A DNA stretch of 36,403 nucleotides from Chloroflexi bacterium RBG_13_51_36 (GCA_001796515.1 MGMS01000045.1:1-36403); one strand, 5' to 3'. Counted from the first letter of the stretch, positions 1 to 8,740 are shown. The notes: generated by a model from the sequence alone, not told the origin. Translations and numbers: made by a program.

Positions 1-104
1 CACAAACAAGTCGAGAGGGTTCGCTCATACCTCGCATCACCGATTATCAGTCCCGGGATAGCTTCGATTCGGTGATAGCAGTTGCATGTTGCCAATTCGA
101 GGAT

Positions 105-743
105 TTACTTCCTGCCTACGACTCGGAGCAAATTAGACTGGGGATTTGCGATCTGTATTTCCTTGAACCCAGCAGTCTCAAAGATTGACTTTAGATATTT
201 GGCGGACCTGTTCGTGATGAAATCCAATAGCCACATTTTGCCCGGGTATATCTGTCGCCCACCCACCAGCATCAAGGCAATCCCTTCGTGCTTCAGGACT
301 CGATACGATTCAGTAATAGCCTTCGGTCGATCATGCAAGAGGTGTAGACTGGCCACACTTACGACCATGTCAAACGAGCCGTCGAAGAAAGGCAGCGCAT
401 GAGCATCCGCGAGCAGAAATGAGATGCGGTTCTGGGCTGGGTTCCGGAGCACGGCTCTTCGAGCATCTTGAAGCAACACTCTTTCTATGTCTATGCCGAC
501 AACTCTGATGTGCGGTGCAATCTCCGCCAGAAGCCGGGGCAGGCTGCCTGGTCCAGTGCCAATGTCGAGAACTGTGCCCTGTGCCAGGTACTGGCAAGAC
601 GCGACTACAGTACTTCTGAAAAGCTGTTTTCGAAGCCACAGGACTAGAGGCCAGTCAGGGCTATTCGAATAAGCTCGTGTGTACGCATTGTACCTTGCGC
701 ACCGGCTGCGAATAGTCTTCCAAATAGTGCGTGGCTTCAGCAT
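105..743 (-). CDS. Class I SAM-dependent methyltransferase
   Basis: A 212-residue protein with a Rossmann-type SAM-binding fold. Visible motifs are the glycine-rich motif I (LDIGTGPG, about residues 79-86), the acidic end of the second strand (VVGIDIE), a motif II/III region (LLADAHALPF) and the SFDMVVS strand that follows. This is the Methyltransf_11/25 type, which methylates small molecules, lipids or quinone precursors; the substrate cannot be read from the sequence. The N-terminal 60 residues are basic and aromatic and could bind substrate. It stands alone, with an intergenic region of about 280 bases upstream and no operon partner in view. The family call is sure; the specific role is unknown. 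Confidence 0.85.
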   Translation of the reverse strand: MLKPRTIWKTIRSRCARYNAYTRAYSNSPDWPLVLWLRKQLFRSTVVASCQYLAQGTVLDIGTGPGSLPRLLAEIAPHIRVVGIDIERVLLQDARRAVLRNPAQNRISFLLADAHALPFFDGSFDMVVSVASLHLLHDRPKAITESYRVLKHEGIALMLVGGRQIYPGKMWLLDFITNRSAKYLKSIFETAGFKEIQIANPQSNLLRVVGRK

Positions 744-1025
744 CTACCGTCCGCTACAAAGACGTGACCATCACCTGAGGTCCTACTCCAATGATGCTGA
801 GCCGAAACGCGGATTGCCACACCCGTTATGATAGCATTCGTTCGTTGTAAAGTGAATGTTCGATTGAAGCGTCGAGCAGGTCATATGGGTCCACATTTTT
901 CGGTTCGCGTAACAGAAGCCTGTCTTGTTACCTCTGACGCAACAAAAAGCCAGTTTGTGTCCGCAGGATCTAACCGTACCGGTTTACGGTCTGACTTCTG
1001 CCTCAGTCCTACTACCTTGTATCTG

Positions 1026-1391
1026 TTATTGCTCTTTTCTCTTTAACAGGAGCCAATTCCTGGCGCCCGTGTGGACCAGAGCGTACTCCCCTTGTAGTCT
1101 GCTTCCATGAAGCGCGAACGTTAACAGGTCAGGCTCCTTTTGTTGGAGTTCATATTTACCTCTGTCCCAGATTTCGACCTTGCCGGCACCGTACAAACCT
1201 TCGGCGATGTCTCCTTCAAAATCTATGTGACTCACTGGATGATCATCTACTTGAACGGCCAACCTTCGAATACCGGACCCGGTAGGAGGGCCTTTTGGCA
1301 CAGCCCAGCTCTTGAGTACCCCCTCCATTTCCAACCGGAAATCATAGTGTAGACGAGTTGCATGGTGTCTCTGGATTACAAATCTACTCAT
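1026..1391 (-). CDS. Stand-alone LigD-type 3'-phosphoesterase
   Basis: A 121-residue protein that corresponds to the 3'-phosphoesterase (PE) module of bacterial NHEJ ligase LigD, which trims 3'-ribonucleotide and 3'-phosphate ends in Mn-dependent reactions. The signature LHYDFRLE is present. H9, H15, D17, R19 and H51 align with the metal and phosphate ligands known in Pseudomonas LigD (H42, H48, D50, R52, H84). The position matching the important Tyr88 is His here (H55, in DHPVSH). The C-terminal half (EGLYGAGKVEIWDRG, ending WLLLKRK) is complete. Ligase and polymerase modules are absent and no Ku gene lies nearby, so this is a free-standing PE protein. It may act in DNA-end or RNA-end repair. 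Confidence 0.88.
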   Translation of the reverse strand: MSRFVIQRHHATRLHYDFRLEMEGVLKSWAVPKGPPTGSGIRRLAVQVDDHPVSHIDFEGDIAEGLYGAGKVEIWDRGKYELQQKEPDLLTFALHGSRLQGEYALVHTGARNWLLLKRKEQ

Positions 1392-1726
1392 TTTGAATGT
1401 GGCCTGCCTTTTCTCATTTCAGTTACTAGTCTGGCATCCAGCGCCAAAAGCGGGGTAAGATACTTACGCCAGGGGGCTTCGCCAGCTCCTATTGTCTTTT
1501 CTTGCCTAACAAATCATCGTTTAGTGACCCAACGATTCTGGCTTTGGTGCACCGGTCAAAATCCAGGCAGTCTTTCGCGGTCGCTAAGGTGTTCTACCTG
1601 TTGGTTGAAACAGGGAGCATATTTCCTTCTATCAAGATTACTGCGGACTCTCAGGAGCTGCTTTACGCCAGCTAGCATAGGCAAAGTCAACTGTCCTCAT
1701 CGTATGGTCTTTCCCTTTTTCCCAGC
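1392..1726. other. Intergenic stretch, no gene seen
   Basis: 335 bases between the phosphoesterase and the MarR gene. The open frame on the plus strand has no recognisable protein motif and lies partly over the phosphoesterase gene. Translating the minus strand gives frames broken by stops. I see no repeat or convincing hairpin. Confidence 0.5.
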
Positions 1727-2290
1727 CTAACCTTTGGCTTCAGAGCCGGAGGGAAAAATGTTCTTGACCATCCGTTCATATAAACCAGGCTGCTTTGTGT
1801 AACTGTTTTTAATAAGTTCCGCCATATCCGCTTCGGGATTTAGGTACCCATCCGCCTCACATTTTACTATCTCAAGCATACTAATAAGGGCTTGTTTGTC
1901 CTTATCTGATAGCGGTAACAGTATCTTCTGGATAAACTCCCACCCCGCCGGAGCTGCCGGTCCAAGGGCCTTCTCCCCCTTGGTAGTCAAAGACACATTT
2001 ACTCCTCTGCGATCCTTCCTATCTCTTGTCCTCCTCACCAAACCACCTTTGACCATCCGGTCAACCAGCATGGTCACGCTGTTGGGGCTACGTGCTAGGA
2101 TCGTGGCTAGCTCACCTGGCTTTAGAGAACCACCCCGCGATTTCACAGCCGCAAGCACTGAGAACTGCTCTGTAGTAAGCCCGTATTTCCCAAATATTGA
2201 ATCCTCACACAGGACCATTACGTCGTGGACTCGGTGCAGAAGAAGCCACAATCTCAAGACCGTATTTCCGGATTCAGAATTTACCGTCAT
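1727..2290 (-). CDS. MarR-family transcriptional regulator
   Basis: A 187-residue winged-helix DNA-binding protein. The core runs from about residue 35 to 150: the helix-turn-helix is around PGELATILARSPNSVTMLVDR (residues 58-78) and the wing carries the typical DRKDRR (90-95). MarR proteins bind palindromic DNA as dimers and release it on binding phenolic or other small ligands; the ligand here is unknown. The C-terminal tail (about 35 residues) is longer than usual. The start is supported by a strong GAGGAGG ribosome-binding site about seven bases upstream. No target gene lies in the same operon, so it may regulate itself or a distant gene. Confidence 0.9.
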   Translation of the reverse strand: MTVNSESGNTVLRLWLLLHRVHDVMVLCEDSIFGKYGLTTEQFSVLAAVKSRGGSLKPGELATILARSPNSVTMLVDRMVKGGLVRRTRDRKDRRGVNVSLTTKGEKALGPAAPAGWEFIQKILLPLSDKDKQALISMLEIVKCEADGYLNPEADMAELIKNSYTKQPGLYERMVKNIFPSGSEAKG

Positions 2291-2343
2291 GTTTAGCTCC
2301 TCCTCATTATTTCATGCAGACTTTGCTCGTTTGCGCCGCTTCT

Positions 2344-2349
2344 ATTATA
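2344..2349 (-). promoter_or_regulatory. Candidate -10 element for the MarR gene
   Basis: On the minus strand a perfect TATAAT lies about 54 bases upstream of the MarR start codon. The -35 region is weak. An imperfect AT-rich inverted repeat (TTATTATGAAG facing TTGTTATAATA) covers it, which would suit an autoregulatory MarR operator. Hand-read only. Confidence 0.35.
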
Positions 2350-2573
2350 ACAAAGCAACATGACTTCATAATAACTTTCTCCAATCGGTGCAGTCCCGCG
2401 ATGTATGAATTCAACTGGTGTCATGTACTTGAGTAATTAGTGTGGTACTGCAAACACCTGTAAGGGTATTTAACTTTCTGGCCAATTGTGCATAATTTCA
2501 AGCGTCCGCACCTGTAAATGAGAGACAACTGCAAACGATGTACGGGCTTGCCCATTACTCACACCTGTTTAAC

Positions 2574-3116
2574 TCACTCCGGCGGTTGATTCCTGGCTTT
2601 TCGCCTTCTCGCTTCCTGGTCTTCGGCAATTGCCTGCTCTCTAGCCAGATCAGCTTGTCTTCTTGCCTGCTCTCTGGCCAGTTGCGCAGGTTCTTCCTCA
2701 ATGCGTTTCTCTTTACGCTTAGCCTCTTTGGCTGCCTGGTCTTTTTGAATCGCTTGCTCCCTAGCCAGATCAGTTTGTCGTCTTGCCTGCTCTCTGGCTA
2801 GTTGCGCAGATTCTTCCTCAATGCGTTTCTCTTTACGCCTGGCCTCTTTGGCTGCCTGGTCTTTTTGAATCGCTTGCTCTCTGGCCAGATCAGTTTGTCG
2901 TCTTGCCTGCTCTCTGGCCAGTTGCGCAGGTTCCTCCTCCCTGCGTTCCTCGTCACGCTTAGCCTCTTTTGCTGCCTGGTCTTTTTGAACCGCTTGCTCT
3001 CTAACCAGATCAGTTTCTCTTCTTGTCTGTTCTCTGGCCAGTTGCGCAGGTTCCTCCTCCCTGCGTTCCTCGTCACGCTTAGCCTCTTTTGCTGCTTGAT
3101 CTTTCGGGTCTCTCAT
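2574..3116 (-). CDS. Charged repeat protein, predicted long helix
   Basis: A 180-residue protein made almost entirely of four 40-residue units (pattern KDQAAKEAKR / DEERREEEPAQLAREQ / ARRQTDLAREQAIQ) plus a short tail. It is rich in E, R, K, A and Q, with no Cys or aromatic residues in the repeats, as in coiled coils or single alpha-helices. There is no signal peptide. The frame extends 13 codons further, but the ATG used here (MRDPKDQ) has a good GGAGGT site eight bases upstream. No catalytic family is recognised; a structural, spacer or nucleic-acid-associated role is possible. The near-identical units imply recent repeat expansion. Confidence 0.7.
   Translation of the reverse strand: MRDPKDQAAKEAKRDEERREEEPAQLAREQTRRETDLVREQAVQKDQAAKEAKRDEERREEEPAQLAREQARRQTDLAREQAIQKDQAAKEARRKEKRIEEESAQLAREQARRQTDLAREQAIQKDQAAKEAKRKEKRIEEEPAQLAREQARRQADLAREQAIAEDQEARRRKARNQPPE
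2625..3104. repeat. Four tandem 120-bp coding repeats
   Basis: Four head-to-tail units of 120 bp (2985-3104, 2865-2984, 2745-2864, 2625-2744), each encoding 40 residues of the charged helical protein. Units one and two share DEERREEE while units three and four share KEKRIEEE, so the array probably grew by pairwise duplication. The length is a multiple of three, so copy-number change keeps the frame. Confidence 0.9.
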
Positions 3117-3320
3117 TGTCTGCCACCTCCAAACATTAGATAATCGTGAAACCAATCATGAATCACCACAAACCTGGGCTAAGTTTACGAAACTCCAGTC
3201 CATTCTGCAAGATTATCAGCAGATGCACTTTCCGACGGAATGTGACATGCGGCTCAAGTCAGAAAGGGCGAGTCTTGTTCGGAAACGTATGTCGGCGTCC
3301 CGATATTCGGGTGGCTACCT

Positions 3321-3331
3321 ATGGTAGAATG
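3321..3331 (+). promoter_or_regulatory. Candidate -10 element, ATGGTAGAATG
   Basis: TAGAAT at 3325-3330 lies 27 bases before the serine hydrolase start. The same 11-mer occurs at 5048-5058, 31 bases before the M24 peptidase start. No clear -35 element is seen for either, so an extended -10 promoter is possible. Confidence 0.35.
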
Positions 3332-3357
3332 CTGTCAGGGCTCAGTGAGGTTGTGAA

Positions 3358-4536
3358 ATGCCGGAACACGTGATGCGGCGTCATTTGGTCCGCTTTAGCT
3401 GGCGTCAACATTCTCTCCTGTCAATCGCCAGCCTGTTCCTGATCCTGTCGGCACTGGCCGGCTGGGGCCCATTGATTTATGACCGTTCGGCAGTTGACTA
3501 TACTCCTCTGCCCGGGGATGGTTGGGAGGTGTCGACACCCGCAGAGCAAGAGCTGGACCCAATGCTTGTGATGGAGCTGTATTGCAGTGCGGCTGAATTG
3601 GAGACCATCTACAGTCTTCTGGTTGTCAAGAACGGCTATCTGATAGCTGAGCATTACTTCAATGGAGGGTCCGTTGAGCAGAAGAACCGGTTGCAGTCGG
3701 TAACAAAGAGTTATACTTCGGCGCTGGTCGGTATTGCACTGGACCAGGGCTATCTATCAAGCGTCGAGCAGAAGATGCTGGATTTCTTCCCGGAAATGGC
3801 CGACCAAATAACTGACCTGCGGAAGGAGCAGATTACAGTCCAGCATCTGTTACAGATGCGCGCCGGATATCCCTCCGAAGAGACCGATCCCGCTCTCTGG
3901 GAGGGGCTTCTATCCGGGTACTATCTGCCCCTCATAGAGGAATTCCCCCTCACCACGGATCCAGGAACAGAGTTCGATTACAGCAATCTATCGTCCAACT
4001 GGCTGGGGATTATCCTGGCCCAGGCGTGCGGTACGAATCTCAAGTCGTTCGCCGAGGAGCACCTGTTCTCGCTGATCGAAGTGGACGTGGGCGAATGGGG
4101 CACAGATGCTGAGGGCAATAACCTCGGCTGCGGGGACCTCCACTTCACAGCGCGTGACGCGGCCAGGTTCGGTCTGTTGTATCTCAACGACGGTGAATAC
4201 AAGGGGAACCAGATCGTTCCAGCCGATTGGGTCAGGGAATCACTGCAGACGTATTCAGAGGATATCAATGTGACCGGAGAATTTCCGGCAAACCGGAGCC
4301 TTTCCATTAGCGACATCGGGTATGGCTATCAGTGGTGGTCGGCCAGGGCAGGTGAGTACTACTTCGACTTCGCATGGGGGCACGGAGGGCAGTTGATCGT
4401 CCTGCTGGATGAGCTGGACATGGTCATTGTCGTTACGGCTGATCCATTCTATCTGCAACATGATGCCGAGTCGTGGAGGCATGAGTCGGCAAACATCAAT
4501 CTGGTGGGTGAGTTTATCGAATCCTTGCCAAGCTAG
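3358..4536 (+). CDS. Beta-lactamase-fold serine hydrolase (class C type)
   Basis: A 392-residue protein of the beta-lactamase/penicillin-binding serine hydrolase family (Pfam Beta-lactamase, AmpC/EstB-like). All three catalytic motifs are visible: SVTK (nucleophile S114, K117), YSN (208-210) and HGG (342-344). Residues about 18-40 form one hydrophobic segment, so the enzyme is exported or membrane-anchored with the catalytic domain outside. Members include D-aminopeptidases, esterases and beta-lactamase-like enzymes; the substrate is not readable from sequence. GTGAGG lies about seven bases before the ATG. An internal Met (residue 6) is an alternative start. It stands alone on this strand. 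Confidence 0.88.
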   Translation: MPEHVMRRHLVRFSWRQHSLLSIASLFLILSALAGWGPLIYDRSAVDYTPLPGDGWEVSTPAEQELDPMLVMELYCSAAELETIYSLLVVKNGYLIAEHYFNGGSVEQKNRLQSVTKSYTSALVGIALDQGYLSSVEQKMLDFFPEMADQITDLRKEQITVQHLLQMRAGYPSEETDPALWEGLLSGYYLPLIEEFPLTTDPGTEFDYSNLSSNWLGIILAQACGTNLKSFAEEHLFSLIEVDVGEWGTDAEGNNLGCGDLHFTARDAARFGLLYLNDGEYKGNQIVPADWVRESLQTYSEDINVTGEFPANRSLSISDIGYGYQWWSARAGEYYFDFAWGHGGQLIVLLDELDMVIVVTADPFYLQHDAESWRHESANINLVGEFIESLPS

Positions 4537-5073
4537 CGTCCGATACCATTTATTCTGAAGCTATGATGGATGTTGTGTCTCGCTTCCAGGCGACTATCAT
4601 CTATTTCTCCACTACCGAGATGATTCAGCCATGTTACGACTTTAGCTAGAGTAACCGCGAACTTAGGGGTTGTCCTGCCAGCACGAGCCTCCTGCCCGAC
4701 TTCAAATATCCAGGTTTGTTCGGTCGTGCTCATCGGTATCTCCATTTCTGCTATGGCTAGATAATCTCCTGGCGTTGCTGGCCGTCTCACAGAAACGAGT
4801 GAAATCCGATTGTCTTCCCGTGTTAATACTTCGCTATTTCGTATCATCTGATTACTCCACCGGCGCTGTCCTGCTTATCACTGTAATGCAGAGGGCCGAA
4901 AGACGTTGCATTGTGCCGCTTGGCTTAATCATTTTCGAATTCCGGGACACCACGAATTGCTCGCTGATGATAGCTAAGGTGGCGGGCCGTTTTTTGAGCA
5001 GGGGTTGACTCAATCAATAGAGGCTGTAAAGCCAAAACGCAAATAAGATGGTAGAATGACACATTTGAATCTT
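4537..5073. other. Intergenic region, no convincing gene
   Basis: About 540 bases. A 104-codon frame on the minus strand (4533-4847) has a passable GGTGGAG site upstream and overlaps the end of the serine hydrolase by four bases, but it shows no recognisable domain. A 112-codon plus-strand frame (4670-5008) looks random. GAATTCCGGGACACC at 4937-4951 resembles the start of the dispersed 65-bp repeat found elsewhere in the window. Confidence 0.4.
5048..5058 (+). promoter_or_regulatory. Candidate -10 element, ATGGTAGAATG
   Basis: The same 11-mer as at 3321-3331, placed 31 bases before the M24 peptidase start. The -35 region is not recognisable. Confidence 0.35.
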
Positions 5074-5089
5074 AAGGAGGCAATGTAAA

Positions 5090-6307
5090 TTGAGAAGCGA
5101 TCTTGATAAGTTAATGAAAGACTACCGCCTGGACGCCATTGTTGCTTTTGGATCAGCATCAGACCCGGCGTTTAACTACCTGACCGCCGGTTCCGACATT
5201 CAAGATGCAATGTTCACCAAAACGCCAGGTCACAAAGCCAATATATGGCTAGGAACTTTAGAAAGAGAGAATGTCAAGAGTGCGGATTTTGTAACTCACA
5301 TTTTCGACCGGGCTTTATTCAGGCGAGTGTTTGCCGAAACGGGCAGTTATGAGAAAGCTGAACTGGAGCTATATCTCCAGGGCCTTGAATTTCTTAAGAA
5401 AGGTATCAAGCGGGTTGCTCTATACGGTCGGATGGAGTTTTCGTTCAGCTGTTTACTTCGAAATGAGCTGAACAAAAGGTACCCCGGCCCGGAGATAGTC
5501 GATGATAAAACACCTACTCTGGTCGACCGCCTGAGAGCGACAAAGAGCAATGAAGAACTGGCAAAGATGATCGAAATCGGCCGGAAAACCTCCCGGGTAA
5601 TGAGCGAAACCCGTGATTATATAAAATCTCATAAAATCAGAGAGAATCGTTTCATGAAGGCCGACCGTTCACCTTTGACTGTAGCTGATGTCAAAAGATT
5701 CGCTCGTTCCAGGCTTCTTGACCAAGATCTCGAGGATACCGAAGGGATGATTTTTGCTCCCGGTAAAGAGGGTACTGCGGGTCATAACACCGGGGAACCG
5801 GACACGCCAATACCGCTGGGAGTGCCAATCATATTCGATTTGTTTCCAAGAGAAGCCAAAGGTTACTATCATGACACAACACGTACGTGGTGCTTCGGAC
5901 ATGCCTCCGACTACCTTGTCAAACTCTACGGAGATGTTCGCGGCTGTTTTGATTTTGTTGTGAACAAAGTTGCCCCCGGGATGTCTTCAGGTGACCTTCA
6001 AGAGCTTACGTGTGATTATTTTCGCGAGCGGGGCTATCCGGTCGTTAAGGACAATCCCAACACTATAGATGGCTATATCCACGCGTTAGGGCACGGGGTA
6101 GGGCTGGCGGTACATGAAACACCGTTTATGGGAATAGGGGACAAAGACATATTGGCCAAAGGGAACGTTTTTGCCATAGAACCCAGCCTTATCGATACAG
6201 AACGGGGACTTGCCGTTCGTATTGAAGATACCTTCTATTTGGACAACGATGGGAAAGCAGTCAGCATAACCGATGTTCCCTATGATTTGGTAATCCCAGT
6301 CGAGTAG
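5090..6307 (+). CDS. M24-family metallopeptidase (Xaa-Pro type)
   Basis: A 405-residue creatinase/aminopeptidase-P-type protein. The N-terminal half (about 1-155) is the creatinase-like domain; the C-terminal half is the pita-bread metalloprotease fold. The five dinuclear metal ligands of the family are all present: D250, D262 (HDTTRTW), H335 (ALGHGVGL), E364 (AIEPS) and E379 (RIEDTFY); H231 and H342 are also in place. It probably removes N-terminal residues next to proline from peptides in the cytosol. The first ligand sits in FDLFP instead of the common D-x-G. The start is TTG, chosen because AAGGAGG lies nine bases upstream and the next Met falls inside the domain. It converges with the lipoprotein gene downstream. 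Confidence 0.88.
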   Translation: MRSDLDKLMKDYRLDAIVAFGSASDPAFNYLTAGSDIQDAMFTKTPGHKANIWLGTLERENVKSADFVTHIFDRALFRRVFAETGSYEKAELELYLQGLEFLKKGIKRVALYGRMEFSFSCLLRNELNKRYPGPEIVDDKTPTLVDRLRATKSNEELAKMIEIGRKTSRVMSETRDYIKSHKIRENRFMKADRSPLTVADVKRFARSRLLDQDLEDTEGMIFAPGKEGTAGHNTGEPDTPIPLGVPIIFDLFPREAKGYYHDTTRTWCFGHASDYLVKLYGDVRGCFDFVVNKVAPGMSSGDLQELTCDYFRERGYPVVKDNPNTIDGYIHALGHGVGLAVHETPFMGIGDKDILAKGNVFAIEPSLIDTERGLAVRIEDTFYLDNDGKAVSITDVPYDLVIPVE

Positions 6308-6451
6308 TATCTAGGCCTACGGGTCCCATTCTCATGTGCCCGTTCCTTTCCCCATGAATATACGAATTTCGGGTGTCCTTTTGTCGGCCTGGATTAGAGG
6401 CCATCATCAGCGGGATGGTGAGCGGATAGTTGCCCAGCTCCTTTCCCCCTG

Positions 6452-7627
6452 CTACTCACGGACCCGACCTTCGGCATCGGTTCGCAGAATGATCGCATCG
6501 TAAGAGCGGCCACCGATAATCTCGACAAAGCCAGCGACCAGGAATCCTCCAGATTCCAGCTCGATCAGCGCCGCTGCGCCGTACACAGACTGTCCGACCA
6601 GGGAACGCTCCCATAGAATGTTCCCGTCCTCATCAGTGCGCTTAAGCGCCATCCCGTTCTCGAGAATGCCGACCAGATACGTGCCATCGTTGAGTCGAAT
6701 CAACGAAAAGGCATAGTCGTCGAATGATGGATTCCCAAAGGATGTCTCGCTCTCCAGTTCACCTGTTGACGCGCAACGGGCAAACCAGGTATCTGCCTGC
6801 TGGCTTGAATCCATCCAGAAGCCAACCAGGAGAAAGCCGCCGTCTTCGGTCCGGGCAATCTGTGAGGCGAACTGCCACCCGTCGAGTTCGTAGCGCTGCT
6901 CCCATTGGACGTTTCCATCCGCATCCAGCTCTACAAGTTTGCCATCTTCTTCAATAATAACGGCAAGGACGAGGTTGCCCTCCTCCGTCTCGAGGGCATC
7001 AGCCACGAGTTCCTCCTGGGAAGACTCAACAGTGTATTCCCAAATCGTGTCGCCCCCTGAATCCACGCGGAGAGCGTATTGGTCACGTTCTCCAGCCGGT
7101 GCTTCCGTGAAACCGTAGAGCAGCAAGTCTCCGTTTGATAGCCGGAGCATCCCATATGGCCATTCCCTGTTCTCCCCTCCGTAGGTTTGAAACCAATCCT
7201 CGGTGCCATCCGCGGTGATCTTGAGAAGAAGAAGGTCCCGGTCCCCAGCACCATAGGAATCCGTTTCACCGAAGACATAGTAGCCTCCGTCCCCGGCCGG
7301 CGTCACTGAAAATGCTTGTTCGTATCCGCCTCCTCCCCAGGTTAGCTCCCAAAGCACGTCGCCATCGAGGTTGAACTCCATGAAAAGCACATCTCCCGAA
7401 TATGGCGGCATGTGTAGGTGGTTTGTCGCGCCAACCGCAAGTACATTTCCATCCTGGGTAAGAGCCATGTCGAAGAACGCGCCATAATCCGGACCCTCGA
7501 AAACTTTGGTCCACGTGGTTGACGGTGTGCATCCCACCGAGGTGCAGGCGATCACGAGGACAAGCAGAATGAGATGGGCGTATCTTGGTTTGAACAGGAA
7601 CGCTACTCGATTTAAACCTGATTTCAT
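6452..7627 (-). CDS. Beta-propeller lipoprotein (PQQ/WD-like repeats)
   Basis: A 391-residue exported protein made of repeated units of about 45-50 residues with the pattern 'DGG.LLVG...W..R.D..G...WE..YG', typical of delta-60 or PQQ-like beta-propellers. The N-terminus (residues 15-33) is a lipoprotein signal with two possible lipobox cysteines, C28 (VIAC) and C33 (SVGC). The frame is open for 68 more codons upstream, but those overlap the ATP-grasp gene; the ATG chosen leaves a 34-base gap and puts the signal peptide at the start. It probably sits on the outer face of the membrane as a binding or scaffold protein. It follows the ATP-grasp gene on the same strand and may be co-transcribed. 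No enzymatic residues are evident. Confidence 0.8.
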   Translation of the reverse strand: MKSGLNRVAFLFKPRYAHLILLVLVIACTSVGCTPSTTWTKVFEGPDYGAFFDMALTQDGNVLAVGATNHLHMPPYSGDVLFMEFNLDGDVLWELTWGGGGYEQAFSVTPAGDGGYYVFGETDSYGAGDRDLLLLKITADGTEDWFQTYGGENREWPYGMLRLSNGDLLLYGFTEAPAGERDQYALRVDSGGDTIWEYTVESSQEELVADALETEEGNLVLAVIIEEDGKLVELDADGNVQWEQRYELDGWQFASQIARTEDGGFLLVGFWMDSSQQADTWFARCASTGELESETSFGNPSFDDYAFSLIRLNDGTYLVGILENGMALKRTDEDGNILWERSLVGQSVYGAAALIELESGGFLVAGFVEIIGGRSYDAIILRTDAEGRVRE

Positions 7628-7661
7628 AGGCGCCAGAAAATGGACGAGATTTGGGTCCTCT

Positions 7662-8720
7662 CTAGTTTGAGACACGTTGAGACGTTGCCAGGATTGATAA
7701 GCTGAATTCGCTTTCCCATCTGGGATGTCTCTCTGCAGCAAGCAGGACCAAACGCTTAAGGAAATCATCATATGTATATCCCGCGAATTCAGCTGCCAGT
7801 ATAGTACTGGTGTCCGGACAGATGTCAGCATTGGGATTGATGTCTAGAATGTAGAATAATCCGTCTTTCATTCGCATATCGATACGAGCATAATCACGAC
7901 ATCCCATTAGTACGTACGCTGCCCTGCAGACCTGCTCAACTTCACGGAGTTCACATTCACTGAGAGGCGCCGGCAGAAGCGTCCTAATACTCCTATATTG
8001 TTCCGACTCCGACACAAACTTAGATTCGTATGTGCAGAGCCGGGAATGCACATCCTTGAACGAGGGAAATTCCATCTCGGCCGGCGGCAACACGTCAATA
8101 TCCCCGTTGCCCCATAGTGATACATGTAGTTCGCGCCCGTCAATAAAATCCTCAACTAGTGCAGGACGTTCAAATCTTCTAATTACGTAGCGGATTCTAC
8201 TCTTCAGCCTTGTTTCCGTCATTACCACAGAGTCACGGTGAATCCCTTCACTGCAGTGCTCCCTGGAGGGTTTGATGATGGCTGGAAAACGTCTCCAGTC
8301 GATGGAGCAACCCTTATCGTATAATTCCCACGTGGGGGTCAGGATTCCAGCTTCATCAAGGAGTCGTTTTACGTGGCATTTGTCATATGCCGACGCCAAC
8401 GTAGCCGAACCTGCACCTGTGAATGTGAAGCCATGCTGTTCCAAATAGTCTGCCACGAGCCATTCGCTGTGGTGCACACCGGGAAGGCTTTCACACCAAT
8501 TGAAGACTATGTATTCGAGGGGATTGTAGCCGGACAAGACGCTGGTCAGGTCACTATTCGTTATTTGAACCAGAGTGGTTGGAAATCCTGCAATGCGGAG
8601 TGCCTTGTCTAACTGCGAGGTTGCATCAAGAGCCCCTGCTTGCTCCCGTGTCGACCATTTCGGGTCTAGATTATAGAGCAGCAACACAGGTATTTCCGAT
8701 GGGCAAATGTCTATTCCCAT
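7662..8720 (-). CDS. ATP-grasp ligase, D-Ala-D-Ala ligase-like
   Basis: A 352-residue ATP-grasp enzyme. The N-terminal domain (1-110) looks like the pre-ATP-grasp fold; the central region has the nucleotide-binding strands (PAIIKPSREHCSEGI, about 160-174; ALVEDFIDGRELHVSLWG) and the C-terminal metal site is DINPNADI. D-Ala-D-Ala ligases and relatives join an amine to a carboxylate through an acylphosphate. This one does not sit in a cell-wall cluster, so it may make another dipeptide or peptide-like product. Its N-terminus is unlike housekeeping Ddl. The start has only a weak GGGAAG site; a stronger AAGGAG lies 24 bases upstream and serves a tiny overlapping leader frame. A zincin metallopeptidase is transcribed divergently about 900 bases away. 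Confidence 0.82.
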   Translation of the reverse strand: MGIDICPSEIPVLLLYNLDPKWSTREQAGALDATSQLDKALRIAGFPTTLVQITNSDLTSVLSGYNPLEYIVFNWCESLPGVHHSEWLVADYLEQHGFTFTGAGSATLASAYDKCHVKRLLDEAGILTPTWELYDKGCSIDWRRFPAIIKPSREHCSEGIHRDSVVMTETRLKSRIRYVIRRFERPALVEDFIDGRELHVSLWGNGDIDVLPPAEMEFPSFKDVHSRLCTYESKFVSESEQYRSIRTLLPAPLSECELREVEQVCRAAYVLMGCRDYARIDMRMKDGLFYILDINPNADICPDTSTILAAEFAGYTYDDFLKRLVLLAAERHPRWESEFSLSILATSQRVSN

Positions 8721-8740
8721 TTCGGACTTCCCAATTTCAT
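8711..8740 (-). CDS. Possible nine-codon leader peptide
   Basis: The minus strand carries AAGGAG four bases before an ATG that opens a nine-codon frame (MKLGSPKWE, then TAG). It overlaps the ATP-grasp start codon in another frame. The leader has the better ribosome-binding site, so translation of the ligase could be coupled to it. It may also be chance. Confidence 0.25.
   Translation of the reverse strand: MKLGSPKWE

Noticed and set aside
2625-3104. CRISPR-like regular repeat
   Set aside because: Period 120 with the whole unit repeated and in frame; it is a coding tandem repeat.
2802-3143. Hydrophobic repeat protein on the plus strand
   Set aside because: It is the antisense shadow of the charged repeat gene, whose strand has the good ribosome-binding site and helix-like repeat pattern.
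4533-4847. 104-codon minus-strand frame as a gene
   Set aside because: It has a passable ribosome-binding site but no domain and no partner; kept only as a note in the intergenic entry.
6319-6343. Terminator between convergent genes (ACGGG...CCCGT)
   Set aside because: Only five paired bases, a long loop and no T-tract.
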